A stretch of 37,693 nucleotides of DNA from positions 1 to 37,693 of the forward strand of contig JAKAJO010000009.1 of the NCBI GenBank assembly GCA_021813745.1. The letters are read 5' to 3'. The position numbers were made by a program, and so were the translations under genes. Positions within the stretch are counted from its first letter, which is position 1; each line of letters opens with the position of its first letter. Below the pieces are notes generated by a model. That model searched no databases and was not told where the DNA came from. It saw nothing but the letters and a program-made list of their open reading frames with translations. Positions 26,276-33,557 of the stretch are shown in pieces. The DNA is from Acidobacteriota bacterium (lineage in GTDB: Bacteria; Acidobacteriota; Terriglobia; Terriglobales; Acidobacteriaceae).

Positions 26276-26581
26276 GTGCAACTCACAGGCAGAAGATCGT
26301 TGATTGCCGGGGCGCTTGCTGCCATTGGAGCATCGGTGTGCTGCGTGGGGCCGCTTGTTCTGGTGGCGCTCGGAATCGGCGGCACATGGGTCGGGGGCCC
26401 GACAGCAATGGAGCCATTCAGACCACCGTTCATCGGCTTGATGCTGCTATTTCTGGGGCTGGCCTTTCGCAAGCTCTACCTGGCTCCGCGAGTCTGCGCA
26501 CCGGGTACACCCTATGCCAGATGGTGTTGTCCTTACTTCCGCCTCCCATCCGTGGTCGCTCCTTTCATTTGCAGTGGTTGA
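26276..26581 (+). CDS. Shortened MerT-like membrane protein
   Basis: From the GTG at 26276 (AAGGAG 9 nt upstream) the 101-residue product matches MerT up to the second membrane segment: LIAGALAAIGASVCCVGPLV with the vicinal Cys pair, MEPFRPPFIGLMLLFLGLAF and the loop CAPGTP. The third helix is then lost; only RLPSVVAPFICSG recalls the usual C-terminus. It is about 20 residues shorter than merT at 14670-15035 and is probably degraded or altered. It closes the second cluster, 246 bp before the island boundary. Confidence 0.75.
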   Translation: MQLTGRRSLIAGALAAIGASVCCVGPLVLVALGIGGTWVGGPTAMEPFRPPFIGLMLLFLGLAFRKLYLAPRVCAPGTPYARWCCPYFRLPSVVAPFICSG

Positions 26582-26782
26582 TAATCTACTGGGGTACACT
26601 CTTAGGCAAGGTCAGACTGTACCCATTTTTGTGCCCACCCTACTTCAAAATAGGGCATAATCTGGGGGAGTATGAGTAGCAATTGGCAGGAAGAAGGGAG
26701 TGGACAAAGTGTACATAGAATAGGAGCTTATAGCAAACGATAGCAGCAGGAGAGCCGGCAAATTTGACTGCTCTTAACCGAC
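26582..26782. other. Gap between shortened merT and the left island boundary
   Basis: No ORF or complete RNA gene is seen. The last 12 bases (CTCTTAACCGAC, 26771-26782) match a tRNA anticodon loop and 3' anticodon stem and extend the tRNA-like 3' half of the boundary repeat. The expected 5' half is absent. Confidence 0.5.
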
Positions 26783-26816
26783 AGGTTGTAGGTTCGATTC
26801 CTACCGCGTCCACCAT
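26783..26816 (+). repeat. Left att-like repeat (tRNA 3' half remnant)
   Basis: The repeat contains a perfect tRNA T-arm (GTAGG-TTCGATT-CCTAC) and the 3' acceptor strand CGCGTCC with ACCA. A similar anticodon-loop stretch (CTCTTAA, anticodon CTT) precedes it from 26771. The 5' strand GGACGCG and D-arm are missing, so it is a remnant and not a working tRNA. It matches 37563-37596 with two differences (T/C and G/A) and shares a 24-bp identical core starting at TTCGATTCC. Confidence 0.8.
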
Positions 26817-26828
26817 CAAATTAACAAC

Positions 26829-27953
26829 TTAGCTGCTGTTGCGCTCTGTTTGCGCTCCGTTGCTCTGAAAAGCGAGCTGCGCGACCTTGTTTCCGGCGGT
26901 AGCCATCTCGTCCGTGACCACATCGCCATACACGTTCATCGTCGTTCTGATGTCCGAGTGCCGCATCATCTTCTGCTGCACGGCGACCGGTGTACCAACT
27001 GCGTCCAGCCAGGAGCGATAGGTGTGCCGGAAACAGTGTGAGCTGACGTGCCCGATCTTCGCGGCCGCGCCAGCCCGATTCAGCTCCCGGCAAACAGCCG
27101 TGTAGCTCCACGGAAGTCGACCGATCTTGTAGGGGCTGGCGAAGATCCAATTCTCGGATTCTGAAAACTCCGAACGTTGTTTCCACGCCTTGAGCCGATC
27201 CAGCAATTCGGTCGAGAGGTCGAACGTCCGGGCTGAGCCTTGTGTCTTCACCTCTGCTACACGCGCATTCACAATGCCCCGCTGAATGCTAAGACGAGCG
27301 CCCAGCCAATCCACATCCGACCATTTCAGCGCCAGCGTCTCACTGACACGCAGGCCGAGGCACACGGAAACAAGCGCCATGGTTGCGAATGGCTCTTGCA
27401 ACTCTTTCAGCAGAGCATGAAACTCCTCCACTGAAAGACTCCGTGTCCTTCGTGTCTTTCGAGTTGCTCCAGTGTTGCGAACGAGTGAAATGGGGTTGCG
27501 GCTGACATCAAGCATCCCTGCCCACATCGCGTACTCCACCAGCATGTGCATCAAGGAGCGCACATGCGTCCGGGATTTTGGCGAGAGGGGTAGTTCCCGG
27601 AGCCACAGTTCCACCGGGCGGGGCTGCAGAGCCCGAATCGGCTCATCGCCCCACTTCGGCAGCACGTGATTGCGTAGAAAGCAGTTGTACACTCGCGCCG
27701 TTGTATGGCGCTCGGGCATCCTCTCTGCCTTATACCGTTCAACCAAGCTGCGCACCGTGTCTCCGGGCTCTGTTGTGGTTGGCTGCAGGCCGAGGCGTTC
27801 AACTTCCTCCCATGCGGCAGCCTTCGTTGGAAATTCTCGCTTGGTCCCGATTCGCTTTGAGCGGCGAATCGGGCCATCATACCAGAGGTAATTCCAGGTC
27901 CGGCGCCGTTTATCGTAGCGCACAGACCCATTTGTGTGTCGCTGTGTCCTCAT
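26829..27953 (-). CDS. Tyrosine recombinase (phage-type integrase)
   Basis: The start at 27953 (MRTQRHTNGSVRYDKRRRTW) has GGGAGG 5 nt upstream; the longer reading overlaps the previous gene. The 374-residue protein has an N-terminal Arm-type DNA-binding part, a core-binding SAM-like domain and a catalytic domain. The catalytic residues appear as R in CLGLRVSETLALKW, HxxH/R in SSHCFRHTYRSWLDA and the nucleophile Tyr in RTTMNVYGDV. Its 3' end lies 12 bp from the left tRNA-like repeat, the usual place for the integrase of a tRNA-targeting island, so it probably recombines the two flanking repeats. Confidence 0.93.
   Translation of the reverse strand: MRTQRHTNGSVRYDKRRRTWNYLWYDGPIRRSKRIGTKREFPTKAAAWEEVERLGLQPTTTEPGDTVRSLVERYKAERMPERHTTARVYNCFLRNHVLPKWGDEPIRALQPRPVELWLRELPLSPKSRTHVRSLMHMLVEYAMWAGMLDVSRNPISLVRNTGATRKTRRTRSLSVEEFHALLKELQEPFATMALVSVCLGLRVSETLALKWSDVDWLGARLSIQRGIVNARVAEVKTQGSARTFDLSTELLDRLKAWKQRSEFSESENWIFASPYKIGRLPWSYTAVCRELNRAGAAAKIGHVSSHCFRHTYRSWLDAVGTPVAVQQKMMRHSDIRTTMNVYGDVVTDEMATAGNKVAQLAFQSNGAQTERNSS
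26840..26867 (+). repeat. Left arm-type repeats TGCGCTCnnTT
   Basis: TGCGCTCTGTT (26840-26850) and TGCGCTCCGTT (26851-26861) are tandem, 11 bp apart, followed by the weaker TGCTCTG. They lie inside the 3' end of the integrase gene. A similar pair at the same spacing and orientation lies at the right end of the island (37471-37492). Confidence 0.5.
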
Positions 27954-27963
27954 GCTTCCTCCC

Positions 27964-28185
27964 TTAAGCAGCCACAGCGGATGACGGGAACAGCATAGCA
28001 TCCAGCTCGGACTTCAGAAATCGCCAGACGCAGCGCTTGGTGCCGGAGAGCCTATGTGCGGGAACCTTACCTTCCCGCACCCACTGGAGTAGAGTGCGTG
28101 GCTTGACCTTCAGGTATTCAGCGGCCTCAGTCGCGGTGAGCCAAGTGATTTGCGATGTTTGGAGCACATCTTCTCTGCCGTTCAT
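27964..28185 (-). CDS. HTH protein, excisionase-like
   Basis: The 73-residue protein is a single winged helix of the MerR/excisionase class: WLTATEAAEYLKVKPRTLLQ, then WVREGKVPAHRLSGTKR and WRFLKSELDAML. Such proteins bind att sites as recombination directionality factors or act as small repressors. It overlaps the large recombinase gene by 4 bp (ATGA) and is followed 10 bp later by the integrase. The placement between two recombinases supports control of excision. Confidence 0.8.
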   Translation of the reverse strand: MNGREDVLQTSQITWLTATEAAEYLKVKPRTLLQWVREGKVPAHRLSGTKRCVWRFLKSELDAMLFPSSAVAA

Positions 28186-29921
28186 TTCGATTTTGTCCTC
28201 GCTTCCCGCTCATCCAGCCAAGACTCCATCGCTGTAACCCCACTGGACTCATTGAAACGGCTGCCATACGTTTTGATCGTGGTGTTGATGTTTGAGTGCC
28301 ATAACAGCTTAGACAGCGTCAAAAAGTCCTGGGGATGATCAAGAAGCCAGGCGAAAGCAACTATGTCCCGGAACCGGTGAGGTGTGACACGTTTGCCGAG
28401 ATATTTAAGCGTCAGATCTCCGACCAGTTCGCTGACTTGTACAAGAGTAAGCGGATTGCCATCGCCATTGAAGAAGAGAGTTCCTGGATCATCACTTTGT
28501 AGGAGAAGGTGCCGATATTTCGTGAGGTATTCCTCCAGGCACCCAGTCAGCTGATGCGGCAATAATGCGTGAACTGCGATTCCGGTTTTTGTTTCTTCGG
28601 TACTGAATTGAAACTGCCAGAACTCCGCGGACGGGTCGCGCTTTTCTTGCTCAAGAACCCAGCGTGGTTTGGTGATTTCGCTGAAAGCGGCGATTTGACC
28701 CTTGTAGATATTTGGGTTCCTCCCGCCGATTCGACACTCGCGGATATTTCTCTGGCGCCACGGCAACGAAATCAACCACCTGATCATAAGCTCGCGTTTC
28801 GCCATTTCGGCATCCTCTTTGGCATTGAGCTTCCGTTTTGCACGGTCCGCAGCGAGCATCTTTGGTAACTGCTCGAGCAATGCGTAATCAACGTACTTCT
28901 CCGACCTTCTTTTCTTGCGCTCGGATTCTGATTCCACTGGAAGGCTGTCAATCAGGGAAGGAAACCACCTAGTGTCCATTGAGGAAAATGCTGGAAACTG
29001 ACGGAGCGCGGCGTAAAGTATCCCCATGTGCGTCTGCATTGACAACCCGGAGTTCCGGCGTTCGTTGATCGCCCATTCAACGTAGCCGGTTACGATCTCC
29101 TTCGTCATGAGATCCTGCATCGTTCCAATCTCACGAGCCTTTCGCACTTCGATCGCATAGCCATATACCCGGCAAACAATTTGCCTCAGGAGCTTTGCAG
29201 TGATCGGCCGGTGGCGAAATTCGCGCGAACGATCCGCAGCAAATGTGGCTTGCTTCCAGTCGAGAAGACTTGCTAACTGATTCTTGAGATCCACGGGCAT
29301 ATCTTTCATCGGAATCGCGTAGCGAAACTTCGAAAAGCGATTCAGTGCGCTGTAGCCTGCTTGCGCAAGTGCGTGATTGAGTTCCCCTTTTGCCCGCCGA
29401 GTTTCACTTGACGACAGACCTGCCTGCACCCTGTCCCGAGCCCAAGTTTCAAAATCCAGATATGAAATGGCACCCGGTTCCCGGACCGACTTGGCTAGAT
29501 GGCGAATCAGAGCAACAGCAGACCTTCTGGTAACTCCAGCCGCGAGTTCGCGCCATGGGGATTCCAGCTCAGCCTCCGCCCAGCCCAGCTCGTCTGCGAA
29601 GTTCAGCAAGATGCGGAGTTGATTGATGTAGGTCCGGATTGAGTTTTCAGCGTACTTACGCTCCTGCAGAAATGGCCTGAAGAACTCGTGCCTTTCAACG
29701 ATCTCTTGAATTGTTATCTCGTCCGGGGACCGGGCCATGAAGGCTGCAATCAGGCCGGTAGTCGTCCGGATCATTGCAATTCCCTTAGGTGGGTCCTGTT
29801 CGAGCTTCTGCATCAGATCGAGCAAGGTTCGTGGAATATCGCGAATAACATTAGACATCTGGGAAACGCGGCGAAGCCCAGAAGCAACTTGATTGCCATT
29901 TGGAACAATCGCGAAGGCCAT
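28182..29921 (-). CDS. Second, larger tyrosine recombinase
   Basis: The 579-residue protein has an unusually long N-terminal half (core-binding-like helices including YAENSIRTYINQLRILLNFA). Its C-terminal catalytic domain shows R in WRQRNIRECRI, the HxxR box TPHRFRDIVAF, His in LWHSNINTTIKT and the nucleophile Tyr in TYGSRF. GGAGG is 8 nt before the ATG. It differs clearly from the integrase at 26829-27953, so this is not a duplication. It is coupled to the HTH gene that follows. Possible roles are a second integrase, a multimer resolvase or a partner in a two-recombinase module. Confidence 0.88.
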   Translation of the reverse strand: MAFAIVPNGNQVASGLRRVSQMSNVIRDIPRTLLDLMQKLEQDPPKGIAMIRTTTGLIAAFMARSPDEITIQEIVERHEFFRPFLQERKYAENSIRTYINQLRILLNFADELGWAEAELESPWRELAAGVTRRSAVALIRHLAKSVREPGAISYLDFETWARDRVQAGLSSSETRRAKGELNHALAQAGYSALNRFSKFRYAIPMKDMPVDLKNQLASLLDWKQATFAADRSREFRHRPITAKLLRQIVCRVYGYAIEVRKAREIGTMQDLMTKEIVTGYVEWAINERRNSGLSMQTHMGILYAALRQFPAFSSMDTRWFPSLIDSLPVESESERKKRRSEKYVDYALLEQLPKMLAADRAKRKLNAKEDAEMAKRELMIRWLISLPWRQRNIRECRIGGRNPNIYKGQIAAFSEITKPRWVLEQEKRDPSAEFWQFQFSTEETKTGIAVHALLPHQLTGCLEEYLTKYRHLLLQSDDPGTLFFNGDGNPLTLVQVSELVGDLTLKYLGKRVTPHRFRDIVAFAWLLDHPQDFLTLSKLLWHSNINTTIKTYGSRFNESSGVTAMESWLDEREARTKSK

Positions 29922-30074
29922 ATCTATATTTCCTCCATGTAGTTGAAAAGAAAGTTTCGTGTGTTATTGCAGATAAAATGCGAATTCTCTGGAGCTGCTG
30001 CGCAGGGGTGAGCGGTTGCTGTTTGCGGGGTCGTATATCGGAAAAGATCTGAAATAGTGAGAAGCGCCATGAGA

Positions 30075-30317
30075 CTATTTCTCTCCTTTCCGGCTCGTCG
30101 AGAGGAAGTCTTCGAGATCTTGAGGGAAGAACTTCCAGCGCCCAGGGAGATCACGCGGAACGAGGCGTCCGGCGGTGATCCAGTTCTGGATGGCGCGGAC
30201 ACAGACCTTGAAGATCTGCGCCACGTCCCGGTTGGTGTACATCGGTTGGAGAGGCAAATCCTGGATGGCAAGGACTGCCTCGAGCAGCGGATACTTTGCT
30301 GTCTCCGAGTTGTTCAT
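30075..30317 (-). CDS. HTH protein, excisionase-like, upstream of the recombinases
   Basis: The start is put at 30317 (MNNSETAKYPLLEAVLAIQD), with AAGGA 7 nt upstream; an ATG 6 nt earlier lies too close to it. The 80-residue protein has one helix-turn-helix of excisionase type: MYTNRDVAQIFKVCVRAIQN, then WITAGRLVPRDLPGRWKFFP. It lies about 150 bp upstream of the large recombinase on the same strand and probably heads the integration module as a regulator or second directionality factor. Confidence 0.75.
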   Translation of the reverse strand: MNNSETAKYPLLEAVLAIQDLPLQPMYTNRDVAQIFKVCVRAIQNWITAGRLVPRDLPGRWKFFPQDLEDFLSTSRKGEK

Positions 30318-30604
30318 CTTCATTCCTTCTTTGGCTCGCCAGACACACGTCAAGCGTCTGCACGCAACGCATGCACTGGCTGGCCGGTCAATTTGTAGAC
30401 GGGGTCACCCGGACGGCGACTGCTTCGGAAGGTTCACGGTGTGGTGAAGATGAACCGGAACCCTGCAGAAACCGACCGAATTCCTGTGTACTGATGGCAG
30501 AGTAGGCTAGACTGTGAAGCGGTGCTATCAGGCGAATACCTTATATCTCGTCCAGATTTGCCTTAGATCGCTTGAAAACACCGCACTGTGATACAACGCG
30601 AGTT
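30318..30604. other. Gap between the HTH gene and the unknown island gene
   Basis: No coding frame with a start signal or RNA gene is recognised in these 287 bases. The right part is somewhat AT-rich and may hold promoter elements for the leftward integration module. Confidence 0.4.
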
Positions 30605-30910
30605 TCATCCAGCAGTGGGATCATCACCCAGCTCGTAGACCCTGTCGTCCTTCGATATGACGACGGTCGCGCCGTAGTGATGACAGAGTACGATCATTCC
30701 GCAGACCCTCCGGACGAGGTCGGGGTGAAGGCCCGCTGCTAGTTGCTTGGCCTTGATAAATACGAGCCGTAGCCCAGACTTCAGTTGCGGCAAAAGCTCG
30801 GGGAAATCGAGACCAACTTCGGTTTCCAATAGTGCCAGTCTTCTTTCGAAGTTGGTGGGGTTGGCCGGAACGGATTCTGTGGGTGATTGTTTGGTTGTAT
30901 TGTCTTTCAC
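30605..30910 (-). CDS. Small protein of unknown function beside the CRISPR array
   Basis: The start is set at the GTG at 30910, which has AAAGGA 6 nt upstream; the longer reading runs back into the CRISPR array. The 101-residue product has no recognised domain. It has a polar N-terminus (NTTKQSPTESVPANPTNFER), a predicted helix pair (RRLALLETEVGLDFPELLPQ; LVFIKAKQLAAGLHPDLVRR) and a C-terminal hydrophobic strand (CGMIVLCHHYGATVVISKDD). There is no signal peptide. It lies between the recombination genes and the array and is the only island gene with neither a mobility nor a CRISPR assignment. Confidence 0.6.
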   Translation of the reverse strand: MKDNTTKQSPTESVPANPTNFERRLALLETEVGLDFPELLPQLKSGLRLVFIKAKQLAAGLHPDLVRRVCGMIVLCHHYGATVVISKDDRVYELGDDPTAG

Positions 30911-30983
30911 GGTTGTTCCTTTCTTGGTTGCGGTTCCTGCACGATCTATGCCGGAAACCTTGGTTTCTATGTCTGCAAACAGA

Positions 30984-31014
30984 AAAGCCACGATCTGCAA
31001 TGGCCGTGGCCTTT
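30984..31014 (-). terminator. Hairpin left of the CRISPR array
   Basis: AAAGCCACG pairs with CGTGGCCTTT, with one bulged base. On the minus strand the stem is followed by TTTTCTGTTT, so it looks like a leftward terminator. It would stop leftward transcripts from the array region before the gene at 30605-30910, or shape the RNA leader of the array. Confidence 0.4.
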
Positions 31015-31067
31015 CGAGCTCAATTGTGTGTGATACATTGCGACGAGTTCGCGAGGTCTTGGTGGAT

Positions 31068-32158
31068 TGTAGGGATGGTCGGGAATCACCGCTCAAGTAC
31101 ACTGCAAAGAGAGCTGTCCTCGTCGGTCAGAACGCTGGGGATGGTCGGGAATCACCGCTCAAGTACACTCAAACTGAAGGGCGGTGCCTGCCCGGTGCGG
31201 CTGGGGATGGTCGGGAATCACCGCTCAAGTACACTCAGGTGATCTCGCTGGCGGCGATCCTCGACGCTGGGGATGGTCGGGAATCACCGCTCAAGTACAC
31301 TATTCACCTTGGCCACCTCCGCGAGTACCAGGCTGGGGATGGTCGGGAATCACCGCTCAAGTACACTATGTGACGGGCTGGCTCCTGCGCAACGAGCGCT
31401 GGGGATGGTCGGGAATCACCGCTCAAGTACACTTGAAGCGGTTGCGGGGCCGTCCTCCATTGCGCTGGGGATGGTCGGGAATCACCGCTCAAGTACACTA
31501 CGCTCAACCTAGCCATCACGGCGCTCCTGGCTGGGGATGGTCGGGAATCACCGCTCAAGTACACTTGGTGTTGCCGGGGTCTGCGTACTGATTGGCTGGG
31601 GATGGTCGGGAATCACCGCTCAAGTACACTGTCAACCAGGACGGATGCAATGCGCATCGTGCTGGGGATGGTCGGGAATCACCGCTCAAGTACACTGAAA
31701 TATCCTGCGCCGTCTTCTCCAGCGCGGCTGGGGATGGTCGGGAATCACCGCTCAAGTACACTAAAACAACGGGGAGGCCCGCAACAGGGGCAGCTGGGGA
31801 TGGTCGGGAATCACCGCTCAAGTACACTTCGTCCAGGCTCAGCACGCGCACCGGCGTGGCTGGGGATGGTCGGGAATCACCGCTCAAGTACACTGCCGAC
31901 CCGGATGACGACGCGGACGCGGACGCTGGGGATGGTCGGGAATCACCGCTCAAGTACACTCCGGCGTGGCGAATGTTCGCGCTGCATTCTGCTGGGGATG
32001 GTCGGGAATCACCGCTCAAGTACACTGCCGTCTCCCACCACTGTTCCATTGGTTGTGCTGGGGATGGTCGGGAATCACCGCTCAAGTACACTGCCCGCCC
32101 GTCTCGCCCCTCGCTGGCTGTCGCTGGGGATGGTCGGGAATCACCGCTCAAGTACACT
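31068..32158 (+). CRISPR. Type II-C CRISPR array, 17 repeats and 16 spacers
   Basis: The repeat is 36 bp (R2 at 31134-31169). It begins GCTGGGGATGGTCGGG and ends CACCGCTCAAGTACACT. Spacers are 30 nt, except 29 nt between repeats 8 and 9, giving a 66-bp period. Repeats 2-17 appear identical. Repeat 1 (31068-31103) differs at three of its first four bases (TGTA for GCTG), which marks it as the old end. The plus strand is taken as crRNA sense because the tracrRNA anti-repeat pairs with it. A terminator-like hairpin follows the last repeat. The repeat end TACACT resembles a -10 box, as in II-C arrays with a promoter in every repeat. Confidence 0.97.
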
Positions 32159-32160
32159 AG

Positions 32161-32210
32161 AACCCCGCCAACCTGCTCATTCCGAGCAGGTTGGCGGGGT
32201 TCGCACTTTT
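32161..32210 (+). terminator. Strong hairpin terminator between array and cas2
   Basis: An 18-bp perfect stem, AACCCCGCCAACCTGCTC (32161-32178) with its complement (32184-32201), encloses the loop ATTCC. On the plus strand it is followed by CGCACTTTT, so it terminates the rightward array transcript. It starts two bases after the last repeat and ends at the cas2 stop, and may also end the leftward cas transcript. Confidence 0.85.
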
Positions 32211-32547
32211 AGAAAAGAAGTATCTGCTCCGGAATTTCTTCCGGTTGCTTCGGCTTTCTGCCATAGAAAACCTCCATCTTCCCAAATTGCAGGTCCGTGA
32301 CAGTGATCAACCGCACTTGCCCCAGCGGCGGAATGACTGCACGGATCGTGCTGCGGTGTGCCGCGGCCGCCTCCTCACTGGGGAGAAACCGCGCATAGAC
32401 AGAGAACTGCAGCATCATGAAGCCGTCTTTGATCAAAGCCTTGCGAAAGCGCGTGTAATCGCGCCGGTTGACCGGCGTTTCCACGGGGAGGTCGAACATG
32501 GCAATCAGCCACAAGGATCGATACGCGGATAGCGGCCTCGCTTTCAT
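32209..32547 (-). CDS. cas2: CRISPR adaptation nuclease subunit Cas2
   Basis: Cas2 pairs with Cas1 to insert new spacers. The 112-residue protein has the ferredoxin-like Cas2 start with the conserved Asp19 (SLWLIAMFDLPVETPVNRRD), the FRKALIKDGFMMLQFSVYAR helix-strand and a C-terminal LITVTDLQFGKMEVFYG. The C-terminal tail (RKPKQPEEIPEQILLF) is typical of type II Cas2. It begins 12 bp after cas1 and ends 8 bp from the terminator stem at the array. Confidence 0.96.
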   Translation of the reverse strand: MKARPLSAYRSLWLIAMFDLPVETPVNRRDYTRFRKALIKDGFMMLQFSVYARFLPSEEAAAAHRSTIRAVIPPLGQVRLITVTDLQFGKMEVFYGRKPKQPEEIPEQILLF

Positions 32548-32559
32548 GGCATTCCCAGT

Positions 32560-33546
32560 TCATTCGTTAGCTTTCAAAGCCCCAAGACCTTCGACTTCCG
32601 CGCGCTTCACGCCGCGCTTCGGCGCTGGCTCAACCAAGATTGCTTCCAGCAGGTTTGGTAATACCGGGTCTCGCTGGTCTCCTGTAACGCACTTAGCTAG
32701 CGAATTCGTAGCCCGCAGCAGAATGTCGAAGAGAGTGCGCTCTTCGCCCTCGAAGATGTAGCGAGCAGTCACTGCGCCGATGAGCCAGTTCTTTGTGCGC
32801 GAGTCGAGTGGAGCCGCTGCGTCTTCGCAAGTAATCCACTGTGCCACGCGCCGGTCAATTAGCGGGCGGAATGGCTCCATTACATCCGCAGCCAGGCAGA
32901 ACGGATCGTAACGGTTGCTGTGCTTGAGGCCAATAGAGGGATGCAAACCGGCAGCGCACAGAGCCCTTGCTACAGCTGCGCGCAGGACGATATAGCCGTA
33001 ATCCAAGTGCCGGTTCTGATCATTCTCATCGGAGCCACGCCGGAATCTGCTGCCAGGAAACAGGTGCTGCCAATAACGGCGCGCGGCCTGGGCCTCCAGG
33101 TTACCGACATCGCCAGAGCGAACGCGTGCTGACAATGCGATCAGCCCCTGGTCGCTCCCGTACAACTCGCGCAACAACTCTCCCTGAGCCTTAATCTTGG
33201 CGCGGACGATCTGTTGCCAGAGTCGTTTGCGCGTGGGCAAAGACATTTCCATCTGGCGGGCGAATCGCTCCGTCTGGATGAAGTGGCTCTGCACTGGAAG
33301 CAGCATCGATGCAGGCAGAAACTTGCCGTCTATGGTGATGACAGACCCACCAGCCTCGGCAATGCGTGAGAGTACGGCCTGCGACAGAGTGATCTGCGGA
33401 TGCGCGAGCAGCAGCGCGGCAATATCGCTGACAGGGATCGTAAAAGGTAGCGAAAGCTGCTCCTCGGGCACCAGTTCAATCACCAACTGAGAGTCGCGAA
33501 TATTCAGACGCGCCGGATTCGAGATTTCGATGATGCGGTCAATCAT
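32560..33546 (-). CDS. cas1: CRISPR integrase Cas1
   Basis: The 328-residue protein has the Cas1 N-terminal beta domain (MIDRIIEISNPARLNIRDSQ) and a helical catalytic domain with the metal ligands Glu151 (GNLEAQAARRYW), His209 (IGLKHSNRYDPFCLAADVME) and Glu224, as expected for type II Cas1. AGGAGG is 7 nt before the ATG. It starts 11 bp after cas9 and is followed by cas2 after 12 bp. No Csn2 or Cas4 gene is present, so the system is type II-C. Confidence 0.97.
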   Translation of the reverse strand: MIDRIIEISNPARLNIRDSQLVIELVPEEQLSLPFTIPVSDIAALLLAHPQITLSQAVLSRIAEAGGSVITIDGKFLPASMLLPVQSHFIQTERFARQMEMSLPTRKRLWQQIVRAKIKAQGELLRELYGSDQGLIALSARVRSGDVGNLEAQAARRYWQHLFPGSRFRRGSDENDQNRHLDYGYIVLRAAVARALCAAGLHPSIGLKHSNRYDPFCLAADVMEPFRPLIDRRVAQWITCEDAAAPLDSRTKNWLIGAVTARYIFEGEERTLFDILLRATNSLAKCVTGDQRDPVLPNLLEAILVEPAPKRGVKRAEVEGLGALKANE

Positions 33547-33557
33547 CTCAATTCCTC

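Noticed and set aside
26740..26815. Complete tRNA gene at the left island boundary
   Set aside because: The T-arm and 3' acceptor strand are perfect, but the 5' acceptor strand and D-arm are missing and the 5' anticodon stem pairs at only three of five positions.
31068..32158. Minus-strand orientation of the crRNAs, suggested by the leftward terminator-like hairpin at 30984-31014
   Set aside because: A minus-strand tracrRNA would read into the cas9 start without nexus or terminator. The plus-strand tracrRNA has both, and the repeat start GCTGGGG pairs next to the nexus as expected.
30747..32300. Several long reading frames on both strands through the CRISPR array
   Set aside because: The 66-bp period is a multiple of three, so repeat and spacers stay open in many frames. 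The encoded repeats (for example VGNHRSSTL) only reflect the DNA repeat.
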